This document shows, one piece after another, positions 1 through 12,000 of a stretch of DNA of 64,000 nucleotides. Origin of the DNA: Eoetvoesia sp035555955 (GTDB taxonomy: Bacteria > Pseudomonadota > Gammaproteobacteria > Burkholderiales > Burkholderiaceae_B); assembly GCF_035555955.1 (NCBI RefSeq), contig NZ_DATMGA010000039.1, positions 62,001 to 126,000 of the forward strand. The letters run 5' to 3'. Each line of letters begins with the position of its first letter. The first letter of the stretch is position 1. The notes under the pieces were generated by a model. It searched no databases. It was given only the letters and a program-made list of their open reading frames with translations, and had not been told where the DNA came from. Position numbers and translations under genes: made by a program.

Positions 1-56
1 CCCGCCAACGCAATGGCCAAGACGGAAAGTGTGCCTATTTTCAAGTATCGTTGCAT
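1..56 (-). CDS. N-terminus of an exported protein (partial, runs off the window)
   Basis: Only 18 full codons are visible. They begin with ATG at 56 and read MQRYLKIGTLSVLAIALA, a short basic N-terminus followed by a hydrophobic stretch that looks like a Sec signal peptide or lipoprotein leader. The start lies 7 nt after the stop of the giant adhesin gene, so the two are probably cotranscribed. Genes in this position next to DUF4347/VCBS adhesins often encode type I secretion parts such as a TolC-like outer-membrane protein, but that is inference from context. No strong Shine-Dalgarno sequence is visible. The gene is named here only as a likely exported product. Confidence 0.5.
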   Translation of the reverse strand, partial: MQRYLKIGTLSVLAIALA

Positions 57-63
57 GATCAAG

Positions 64-3000
64 TCATTCAGTAATGATGGAAGGATTGGATTTCGCGACT
101 TGCATAAAGGGGTGGGCCGGCTGCGAGGAATGCCGCGAGTCCTGGTCGGCCGAGACGTAGCGGCTCATGCGCTGCAACTGCTCGGAAAAAGCACTGGCCC
201 CGCGCGAGCCGGCAGCGGCGTGATCCTGGCCCTGACTCTGTCCCTGCCCATCCGCCTGGTGCGCGCCGGAATGCTGCGCATCCCTGTCGTGGCCGGGATG
301 CGCCAGCCACTGCAGGAACTTGCTGCCGGCGAAAATGCCGTGGTTGGACAGCAGATTGTCGGCCGACAGCGAAGTACGCCCGTCGCGGCCCAGCGCCCTG
401 CCCTGCAGGATCAAGCGCTCGTGTTCGGCCTGCCCGACCGCGTGCCTGACGTAGATCGTCTCGTCCTGGCCCAGGCCTCGCGTCCAGGAACTGAGCTCGG
501 CCTCGATCGGCAGCACCAGATCCAGGTTCACGCCCTCGGCGGCGAGGTCATCGACGTCGCGCTGATTCTGCGAGGCCTGCACCGCCACCTCCACGTACAC
601 AATGGGGTGCATGGGCATGCTCAGATTGGTGACGCGGTTCTCGTGGTAGGCATCTTCCCAGATGTGCGGCGCATCGGTCACCAGCTCGCTGAACTGTGCC
701 ATGGATCGCTGCGAGGCATCGATGATGGGCCTGAAGTCGGGCGTCGCCGGCGGCTGCGGCAGAGCCCGCACGATGCCGGTAACCGTGATGCTGAGCGTCG
801 TGTAGGATGTGCCGCCATTGCCGTCGCTGATGGCATAGGTGAACACATCGGTCGCGGTTTCACCAGCCTTCAAAGCCTTGGAAGCAGGCTGGTCGGCCGA
901 GTAGCTGTAGCTGCCGTCCGCGTTCAAAACCAGCGTGCCGTGCGTGCCCACCAGCGGAGAGCCGACATGGCCCGTACCCACCCCAGCCACGTCGCCGGCC
1001 GTGCCGGTAACCACGCCGATCACGGTTATGGGATCGCCATCGACGTCGACGTCCTTGCCCGCGCCCGTGACCGAACCGCTGACCACACCCACGCCGGGAC
1101 CGGCCGTCAGCGTGCTGTCGGCATCGACAGCGCCGGTATCCGGATGTGCCTCGGGCGGAGGATTGGCGACGGTAAAGGTGAAGGTTTGCGTAACCGAACC
1201 GCCATTGCCGTCGTCCGCCGTAACGGTGATGTGATATACGCCATCCTTGCCCGGCCCGCCCTGGCTGGCATCATGCGTCAACGTGCCGGCGATCTCGCCG
1301 GTGTTCTTGTCGATGGACAGTCCGGGAGGCAGATTGGTGGCGGTGTAGGTAAGTGTGTCGCTGGAGTCGACGTCGGTGAAGCCGCCCGCCGTCGGCACCT
1401 TCACCACGGTGCTGTCGTCCTGGTGGACATTGGGCAGCGTGCCGACGGTCACCGGCGCATCGTTCGCACCCCTGATGGTGATGGTAAGCGTGGAAACGCT
1501 GGTGTCGCCATCACCGTCCGTAATGGTGTAGCTGAACGTTTCGGTCAATGTCTTGCCGACACTCAAGGCGTTGACGGCTGGATTGGCGTCATCCACAACG
1601 TAGCTATAGCTGCCGTCGGCATTCAGCGTCAGGTTGCCGTACGCGCCATCCAGCGAGCCGCCCACCGTGCCCGCCGTTGCGCCATGGGCCACGCCCGTGA
1701 CGGGGCCGGGCGAGGCCGCGCCGTCCGCGCCGATGCGGTCATTGGTAAAGACGTTGCCCGTGGCCGCCACACCACTGTCCTCGGTCACCGAGTTGGAGTC
1801 ATCGCGGGCCGTGGGCACATCGTCGACGATATTGATCGTCAACGTGCCCGAGCTAGTACTGGCACCGGCATCGGTAATGCCCAGCGCAATCGTCTCCGTA
1901 TTGCTATCGTCGCCCGGAGTGTTTTGTACGTGGGTCAGTGTGTAGCTGTAGGTCAACGTGCCTTCGGTAGGCACGCCGCCGACTGTTGCGGTGACGTCGA
2001 AGCCGGTCAGGGTAATCTCGCCCTGGGGCGTCGTGACGGTGACGAACGTGGCTGGGTCTGCGGGATCCAGGCCGCGCAAATCGGCAAGGCTGATCGTGGT
2101 GCCGCCCACGTCGATGCTGACCAGGCCGTCGGGCACATCGACCGCAATGGTGCCGGTGTTGGTCTGGCTATCGTCGTGGTCGGCCAGCCCCGCTTCACGC
2201 ACCGTGACATGGCCGTCGGCAGTGCCGTTGCCGTCATCGGGTGTAATCGTCGGCGCCCCATCCGTGTGCCCGTTGATCGTGATCGTCAGCGTCGTCGTGG
2301 ATTGGTCTCCGTCGCCGTCGGTCAGCGTATACGTGTACGTCTCCGTCAGCGTCTCGCCATCCTTCAAGGCATTGACAGTGGTGTTGGCATTGTCCAGCGT
2401 ATAGCTGTAGCTGCCGTCCGCATGCAGGACCAGCGTGCCATAGTCTCCGGCCAGCGCTGTGGTGTCGGAACCGACCGCATTCACCCCGCCGTCGGCCACG
2501 TGAGTCGCACCACCCGTCAGGGCTCCGGCCTGCGCTCCCGTCACCGTCGCACCGTCCGCGCCTAGCGTGTCCGTGCCCGCCAGCGGGCTGCCCGTTCCAC
2601 TGATCACGTTGCCCGTGACCGTCGCGGTTCCGTCTTCCGTCACCGAATTCACATCGGCCACCGCCGTGGGCGCATCGTCCACGATCTTGATGTTCAGCGT
2701 GCGGCTTGCATCCGTACCCGTGCCGACATCCCCGTCACGGTCCTTGGCCTGGATCAGGAAGCTGTCCATCGTATCCGTACTATCGACCGACGGCGCCGTG
2801 ATCAGCGTGTACGTGTAGTTCACCGTGATCGTGCCGTCCGCCGCCTGGCTGTAGCCATTCAATACCAGCGTGCCGTACTGCGTCGTGATCGTCTTCGCGG
2901 TCGTCGACAGCCCTTCCAGATCGGACTGGCGCAGCGTCAGCGTCTGCGCGCCCGTCCCATCGGTATACCCGATGGTCACCGCCTGCGTGCCGTCCACGCC

Positions 3001-6000
3001 ATCCAGCGCCTTGATCGTGAAGCTGGACACCACCGCCAGATCATCCGCGTTCGGCGCCGAGCCATCGCTCAGGCCTCGCTCGAACACCACCTGGTCGGTC
3101 TTGTCGCCCGTCACGGGTGTGGTCGGATGATTATCCGGCACCGTCACCGTCACGCCGTCGTCCGCACCGTTGATCGTGATCGTCAGCGTCGTCGTGGACT
3201 GATCCCCGTCGCCATCCGTGATCGTGTAGGTGTACGTCTCGGTCAGGTGCTCGCTCGCAGTCAGGTGCTGAACATCCAGGTTGCTGTTGTCCAGCGTGTA
3301 GCTGTAGCTGCCGTCCGCGTGCAGGACCAGCGTGCCGTAGTCTCCGGCCAGCGCTGTGGTGTCGGAACCGACCGCGTTCACCCCGCCATCGGCCACGTGA
3401 GTCGCACCGCCCGTCAGGGCCCCGAACTGCGCTCCCGTCACCGTCGCACCGTCCGCGCCCAGCGTGTCCGTGCCCGCCAGCGGACTGCCCGTGCCGCTGA
3501 TCACGTTACCCGTGATCGGCGTGCCCGCGTCCTCCGTCACCGAATTCACATCGGCGACCGCCGTGGGCGCATCGTCCACGATGCGGATCGTCAACGTGCT
3601 TGTCGCCTGTGCGCCCGGACTCGTCGTCTTGTCCGTCACCACCAGCGCGAAGCTGTCGGTCGTCTCGCTCGGGCCATCCGAGCTCGTGCCGGTCTGCGCG
3701 TCGGTCAGCGTGTATGTATAGCTCAGCGTGCCGCTGGTTGGCGCATTCGCGTCGCCGCCCGAAGTGAAGCCCGTCAGCGTCAACGTGCCCTTGTCGGTCG
3801 AGGTAATGACGATGGGATGCGCGCCCAGGTCGTTGAGCTGCGCCACCGTGACAACCGTCGTCCCCACTGTGATGCTCTGTAAGCCGTCCGGCGCGGTCAG
3901 GTCTATGGTGCCGTCGGCGCTCTTGGACTGTCCTCCCGGGCCGTCCGTGGTCAGGCCCGACTCGTACACCGTCGCCTCGCCCGTGTCCGTGCTGTTGCCG
4001 TCGGCTGGCGTCACCGTCGGCGCCCCATCGGTCTGGCCGTGGATCGTGATCGTCAGCGTAGTGCTGCTGCTGTCGCCGTCGGCGTCCTGGATCGTATAGG
4101 TGAAGACTTCCGTCAGGTGCTCACCGTCCTTCAAGGCATTGACCGCCGGGTTCGCATTGTCCAGGCTGTAGCTGTAGCTGCCATCGGCGTTCAGCGTCAA
4201 CTGGCCGTAACTGCCGCTCACGCCTGTGCCGGCCACACCTGTGCCATCGGTCAGATCAGCGCCTGTATCGCCCTTGGCCACGCCCACCACCGTCGTCGCA
4301 TCCGCACCCAGCGTATCCGCGCCGGCTCCCGTCGTGATTACATTGCCGCTGGCCGTCGGCGCGCCCGGATCGGTCGAGGTACCCTCAGTTACCGTATTCG
4401 TGTCCGCATGCGCTACCGGCACAGTGTCCAATACGTAAATATTCAGATTGCTGCTGCTTGTCTGATTCGCGTAGTCGGTAACCTTGATTTCAAAACTGTC
4501 CGAAATGTTGTCATTGGCCGCATTGTGGTTATGAGCTGTATCGGCTTCGGTGTATTTATAGGTAATGACGCCGGTGGCCGCATCGTAATTCGTGACCACC
4601 AGGGTGCCGTTGCCCGTAGTATCAATCTCTACCGGCGTCAACGACGTCGCACCGGAAATATCCACACCACCCACAGTCACCGTCTTGACGCCCGCCGTGG
4701 CGGTAATCGTCGCCGTACCGGTTACGATGTCTCCCGTCTTTTCGGTGACACTGTTCTGTCCACCGCTGGCTGCGCCGTCCACATCCGCAATTGCGATCCC
4801 GAGTGTATCGTCCTTGCCAGTCACGGTAATCGTCAGCGTCGCCGTGTCGGTACCGCCCAAACCATCGGACACGGTATAGGTTATGGAGGTTGTCGCGGAC
4901 TGGCCGTCCTTCAAGGGCTGAAAGTCCTTGCCCGGATCGAAGGTATAGGTCCCATCCGCCTTCAGAGTGAAGGTACCCCCATTAGATCCCGTAATAGCCG
5001 TACCAACATTACCCACCAAGCCGTTGACTTCGCTCACGACGAGAGAAGTGTTGGGGGTATCGACATCGGTGTCGTTGGGCAGGACGCCGTCCGCCCTGTC
5101 GCTAACCGTGATGGACGTATCCTCGTCGGTGCTGTTAGTGTCGTCGACAGCTACCGGCGCGTCATTGGTACCCGTAACCGTAATCGTGATGTCCTGCTCT
5201 GAGTAAGCGCCATGTTCGTCAGTCACACGCGCCGTAAAGGTATCGGTGACGGAATCGCCAGCCTTGAGGGCCTGCGTGGCGGCTCGGCTGTTGTCCAGCG
5301 TGTAAGTCCATTTTCCGGTCGCCGCATCGATGACCAAATCACCGTAGGTGCCCGTCCTGGTGGCGGGAGTGCTGTCGGTATCGATCGACCAGGTTGCGCC
5401 GGCTCCGGTATCCACATCATTGGAAGCCAGAGTGCCCGTAGCCGTATCTACATCCGCTACAGCATCTCCGTTGCTGTCGATGCCCGCCTCGGTGACGGAG
5501 CCTTCCGCCTGCGCAGCGTCCGAAGTGATGGTGGGACGGTCATTGGTACCCGTGATGGTGATCGTCAGGGTGGCGGCACTGGCGCTCTCCAGGCCCTTGT
5601 CGTCCACGACGTAGTAGGTGAACGTATCCTGAGCCGTCTGCCCTTGATACAAGGCTTGGGTAGCGGTTTTGGTATTGTCCAGCGTGTAGGTGTAGGAGCC
5701 GTCCTGGTTGATGGTGATTTTGCCGTAGGTGGTGTCGATTTCCATGCCCACGTTGGCGGACGAGCCGTTGACCTGGGAAACCTTCAGGCTCTCTGTCGGC
5801 GGCAAATCCACATCCACATCGTTGGTCAGCACATTGCCGGTGGCGCTGCCGGTGCCGGATTCGGCAACGTTGCCGCCATCCTTAACGCCCGACTCCTTGA
5901 CGGAACCGGCGTCGTCGGCCGGCTGGGGTGCGTCGTTCGTCGCAGTAATGGCGATCTGCCCGGTAATGGCATTGCTGTCCAGCCCCGTCGTCGTACTGCC

Positions 6001-9000
6001 GTCCGGATTGGCGCCAGCCGTCTTGCCGCTGCCCTGGTCGTTGCGACCGTCGTTGACGACCACACTGAAATTGCGTTCGGTGCGATCACCGTTGACGGTC
6101 GGGTTGTCGCTGCTGCTGCGGTAGCTCAAGGCGTTAAGCACGGCATTGACTTGCGCAACAGTCGTCGTAGCGCTGAAGTTGATTGTCAGATCCTTGGCCT
6201 GGCCATTGGACGTCGCATCGAGCGTAGCGCCATTGGCTGCCAGAATGGAGGGATCCACGAACAGGATATCGCCTGTAACGTAGCCATCCGTGAATTTGAC
6301 CGTAACGCTGCCGGCGCCGAAGATGCTGCTGTCCAGGATATCGGCGTTGGCCGCATCATGGGTGGATCCTAAATCCAGATCGGAAATGGACGCGCCGTCC
6401 AGCAACCGGGTAGCCGGCACCGACTCGCCCGTACTGGTATCGCCATTCTCCGTCACCGCTATGACCGTGGAGGTGCCCGGGTCGGCCGAGTTCACATTGC
6501 CGCCCAATACGGGCGCGTCGTTGCGCGGCGCCACATAGGTGGTCAACACCCCCTTGTCGGACCATGTGGACTCGTTGCCCGAGACGTCGTTGGCCAGATC
6601 CAGACTGACACCGGCGGCGTGCGTCTGAGCGGAATCCGCCACCCGGACGTCGAGGCTGGGAGGCGTGCCGGTATAGTTCGCAGACGGCACGAACCGCAGC
6701 ATGTCGCTGGCTTCCAGCACCACCGCACTGCTGTCGCTGACCGTGCCCACGGCCTGCCAGGATGTTCCGCCATCGGTGCTGTATTCCCAGACGCCCTCCG
6801 TGGACGAGTTGGCGGTGTTGCCCACGATCGCCACGCCGCCCAGGGACGTGGAAGCATCAGTGCCGCCGGCAATACCCGCGCCGCCGGCGCCCTGATTATC
6901 GGTCGTGTCGCTGTATTGCCCGCCGAACAGGTCGGATACCGTTGCGCCATCGGGGCCTGTGGTGTCTTCGGCCACTGAACCGAGCGCGCTCGAGCCGGTC
7001 AGGACAGGACTGTCGTTGAGATTATTGACGGCAATGTCCAGCGTGATCGGGTCAGAGCCGTAGACACTCTTACCGCCCCGCGCACTACCCCCGGACAGAT
7101 TGACCACCGTATTCGAAACGGGATCGGCCGTCGTGCTGTCGTTATTCGAGCCCGTATCGGTTTCCACCAAGTTCACCGTCAATGTGCTCGGCGTACCGTG
7201 AAAATCGTTTGCCGCAACGAAGCGCAGCTGAACATTCTTGTTCAGCACCAGCGCGTTGCTCGCGGTACGGGAACCCACGTCAGTCCAGGTCGTTCCATTG
7301 GTCGAATACTGCCAGACACCCTGGGCGGCATTGGGGCTATACCCCACGATGGCAACGCCCCAGAAACCGTCGCCGCTCGTCCCCGCGCCGACATTGGAAC
7401 CGTCTCCCAGGGCCGAATTATCGACCACATCGCGCGCGTCGCTGAAGTGGCTTGCAAACAATGCGGCGACTGTCGAAGACACCGACGTATTTCCTTCGTC
7501 CACCGAACCGAAGTCGACAGCGCTTCCGCCGGTCACGACCGGCGCATCATTGACCGGAGCAACCGTAACCGTATAAACGCGGGTCGTGACCAGCACGTTG
7601 CTGGAGCCGTCCGCATAATCGAAATCACCGGGGTTTGCATCGGGGTTGTTCGTATCGCCCGGCAAGGAAGCAGGGCGGCCGCCGCTGTTGCCGCCATCGT
7701 TGACCACCAGGGTTACCTCGAACGAACCGTTCCAATCCGTACGTTCGGCCGTTCCCGCGACATCCGGCAACTGCACCGTCATGGAATTGACGTGCGCGTT
7801 GATCTCGGCCAGGGTGCCTGTGATGGTGACACTGGTGGAAGTACTGCTGTCGATAACCGCCCCACTGCCTTGCGACGCGAATGTGAAGCCCGCCGGCAGG
7901 CTGATGGTCACGGTCAAATCGCCGTCCAGCGCGTCCGAATCCGTAATGACGATTCCGCTGAGCGCGTACGTGCCGCTGCCCTCGTTCACGGAAGGATCCG
8001 TTACCTTGATCTCGGCTGGGTCGTTGACATCGGTTGGAAACAGATCGCGCGTCGCGGAGCTTACGTTGTCTCCCAAACCGCCCGGAATGGCCTGATAGGG
8101 ATCAATGGCAGTGGTCGGAACAGCCTGGGTGCCCCCGGCAGGGTTATCGTTTTCTCCACCATTGGCGCTGGTACCGACCAGATCGCCGCTAGCATCGCGC
8201 ACACGGTCGTCGGCAATGATCTCCAGGCGGTAAGTAGCGTCCTTATTAGCCAGGGCGCCGTTAATAGACACCGTCAATTTGGCGAGGAATTCATTCACGT
8301 CATTCAACGTTCCGCGAATGACCAGCGCCTTGCCAGCGCCGTTATAGGTCGCATCTTTTATGGCGCCCGAACCTGCCTCGTTGGAATCCAGCACAACCCC
8401 GGCATAGTCGCCCGAAGCCACAGGTTCCCAACTACCATCTGCCTGCTGCAGCAGGCGCACCGTCACCTGGATGAAATCCGTTTCACCTGTTGCCGGAGTA
8501 CCGCCATCACCATCACCGCCGATATCCTTGTCGGACACCGAAATACCGTGTATTTCCACGGCATCCGTTCCATTCACGACCACGATGTCCGATCCCGCGT
8601 CAACGGTTGGAGCATCGTTGACCGGTTTGATGGTCAACGCAACGGTAATATCCGGCGGATTGTTCGGCTGGCTGCCACTCCCGGTGTCATCGCCTATAGC
8701 CGAACCGGCATCGTCGAATTTAACCGTCAATGTCACGTCGCCATCGGTGCCCGCGCCATTGTAGTCATGGTTTCCATCTGTTGGGCTTTGGTACTTCAAG
8801 CCATTGGTCGGATCGTTCAGAAGGTCCTGGATGGCCTGGGCCGTACCTGTAAGCGTTATCGTGCCCGTTCCGCTGCCGCTGCCTACGACTCCGGCGCCGC
8901 TGCCTATGATCAGGGTGCCGTTGGGTACGCTGAGGGTAACCTTGACCGTCGTGCCGAATGCCGCCGACTCCGCGTCGGACACGACGAAATCACCGCCGAT

Positions 9001-12000
9001 GAAAGTAGCCTGATCCTCGACGACGTCCTTGGTTGCCGGGCCGGTGAAAACGGCTGGGTCATTGACCACCGATGCCCAGATAATCACCGACTGCGCGCCG
9101 ATATTGGGATCGTTGGCCGCGACGGCTTCGGAGTACCAATCATGCTCGGTCGCCGGTATCACCGTCGGTTCCCCGGGACCAGGCGACGCTTGGTTCAGGG
9201 GGCCGCCGTTGGCCTCGGGCTGAACCCCCGAAGTGCCGGAGTCGGTATCGATCAAGTCGCCCGAGGCCAGATCGCGCACGCGGTCGTCGGCAATCACCTG
9301 CACCTGATAGATGGCATCGTGATCATTGCCGAAGGTAACGGTCAAACCCTCCAGCGCGTCATTGATCTGCTGCTGTGTGCCGCGCAAGGTCAGGAAATCG
9401 TGATTTCCGCCATGGTCTGTGTCTACCGTGGCGCCGCTTGCGCTGTCATAGCCGATGATAACGTCGCTATATTCGCCATAGTCAAATGCATCGCCGTTCT
9501 TATCCAGCAAGCGCACCGTGACTTGCACGAAATCGGTCTCGACGCCGGTAAGCACACTGTCCAGGTCGACGTCGTGGATGCTGAATCCGGGCACTGGATT
9601 GTGCTCGGACGATGTGCTGTCGATAATGACGGGGCCGGCGGGGCCAGTGACGACAGGGGCATCATTGGTGGGTTTGACATAAATCCAGAACTGGTTGCCC
9701 GCCTGCTCTTTGTCACCGTCGGCTACGGTAAACGTGAAACTGTCATCGGGCGAGTTCGGGTAGCCTGCGCTGGCGGGCTCGGTGCCGTCGTTGATGTAGT
9801 AGATGTGCCCCTCGTTGACATCCTTCTGCGAGAACGATGCGCCTACCCCGATAGTGGTGAAATTTATTCCATCGGTCGAATAGGCCAGGCGGCCACTGGC
9901 GGGCGCCGCCGTAACACGGTACTGAACCTGCTCGGACGTGGAGTCGGGGTCATAGGCCAGCAGCATGTCCGAAGTAATCTGCTTGAAGCCGCCTTCCTCG
10001 ACCACGGTCAACGGCTCATTGACCGATCCCTTGTCAGGATCGCCGTCAGGGCCTATTGCATTGGGCGAAGTACCCGAAGGATCGCCTTGCGTCGGATCCT
10101 TGGCGATCTGCGGGCTGTCGTTTACCGCCGTGATGGTGATTCCGACCGTGCCGTCGGCGCTGTGCACGCCGCGATTGTCGACGGCATAGACCTTGAAGCT
10201 GTCGCTGCTGCTCTCGCTGCTGTCGTGGATGTAGCGCAGGCCGGTCGTGCCGGCGCTGGAGGTCAACAGGCTGGCGTCCAGCAGAAGGCTGTTCAGATCC
10301 GCCGACGTGATGGCCGTCCAGACGCCGTCCTTCAAATATTCCAGCGTGCCGTGCTGGGGCAGCGCGGCGATGCTGAACTGCAGGGGGTCGCTGCCGCCGG
10401 CGCCATTGTTGATCGCGAAATTCAGGTCGGCGCCATCGACCGGAAGGGTTCCGTTGAACGTGCCGTCTTCATAAGTGGAGCCACTATCGGCGTCATCGGG
10501 ATCGGAAAACGACAGCATGTCGGTGGTCACGGCCACCGTGCCGCCTTCGGCGATGACCGTGTCGGACGAGCCGTGGGCGTCGGGCGCATCATTGACGGGG
10601 GTGACGTAGAACGTGAAATTGATGTCGTTGGTGGACAGCGCCGCGTCGCTCTGCGCGCCCCCGGCCGCCACCCGCAAGGTGACGGTGGATTCGAAATGCT
10701 CGCTGCCGTCGTGCTGATAGGTAATGCGGCCGTTATTCAGATCGTCTTGCGTGAAGGTGCTGTAGACGCTCATGGCTACGCCGTTCTTCAGCAACTGCCC
10801 GCTCCAGCCGCTGGCGAACCCCTCGACGGTGTACACCACCTGTGTGGGCGGTATGCCGTCGACGGTGTAATTCAGCATGATGGGGTTGGAGCCGCCGCTG
10901 CCGTCGTCGCCCCACAGGGTGATGCTGCCGCCCTCGATCAATGTTCCGATGGGAACACCGCCCGGGTTCGGGTCATCGCCGGCGTGTTCGGTCGTAACCG
11001 TCGTGCTCGGCGCCGGCGTCGAAGAATGATCGGGGTTCGCCGGACCGGTATAGTCGGGCGTCTCGCTTTGCACCAGATTCACGTTGAAGGCGAAGGTGGT
11101 CAGCGCCGCATCGGCCCCCGCAGCGTCATAAACCCCGCCAGGGCGGGTATAGCTGGTGCCGTCGGCGTTCCAGTGCAGGGCAAGCGCATTGTCCTGCACC
11201 TGGAAAAGGAAGGTGTCCGTCGGGCTTGCATCGGTACGCAAAGCGGTTTGCAGATACTGCACACGGCCGGCGCGCACATCGGCCATGGTGAAGGTGGCGC
11301 CCGCTTGCAGAACGCCGTCGTTCAACAGCAACAGCCCGGACCCCGGCACCTGGGTGACGACGAAGGTGAGCTGCGCGTCGGTGGAGTCGACGTCTTGCGC
11401 CTGCAGCATGTCTGGTGTCAGGGTGACGCGATAGTCGTCGGCGGTGCCCGCCGAATGATCGGCGCCATTGGCATCGACCGTGGCTTCCCGGGTGCTGGCG
11501 TTCACAAAAGTGGGGTCGTCGTCGACGGGGCGCACCGTGATGTTGACGGTGCCATCGACAGACTTGACGGCGGAAGCGCCGGCGCCGCCGCCACCGTCGG
11601 TAACGCGTATGCCGAAGCTGTCGTTGGGAGGAAGGCCGGCCACGTCGATGCCGTCGTTGGCGTAGGTAAGGCCGCTGCGAGCGGCATAATCGATGACGAA
11701 ACCGCTGTCGATATCGGCCTGGGTAAGATCGCGATCGATGGTCTGGGTCGTGCCGCCTATGGTTGCCTGGCCCGTGTAATGCAAGGTGCCATGCGTGGTA
11801 AGCGCGGTAATGGTGACTTGCAGCACGGCGTCGCCCGGGTCGCCGCCGCCATTGGCATCGATGAAATCACCCACCACTGACAGCGGGCTGCCGCCGTCCT
11901 GCGCATTGCGGGGCTGGCCTTCGAACACGGAGCCGCTGCTGCCCGCAATGACCGGCGCCTGGTTCACGGGCGTGACGTTCAGGGTAACGGTCTTGGTCGC

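Noticed and set aside
64..800. RTX calcium-binding repeats at the adhesin C-terminus
   Set aside because: Reading the C-terminal 250 residues shows no GGxGxDxUx nonapeptides.
7198..11880. Very long plus-strand open frame (1,560 codons), and similar ones at 13-2565 and 12082-13632
   Set aside because: They are antisense to the adhesin gene. Their Arg/Val/Gly-rich composition follows from codon bias and repeat structure of the opposite strand; there are no ribosome-binding sites or domains.
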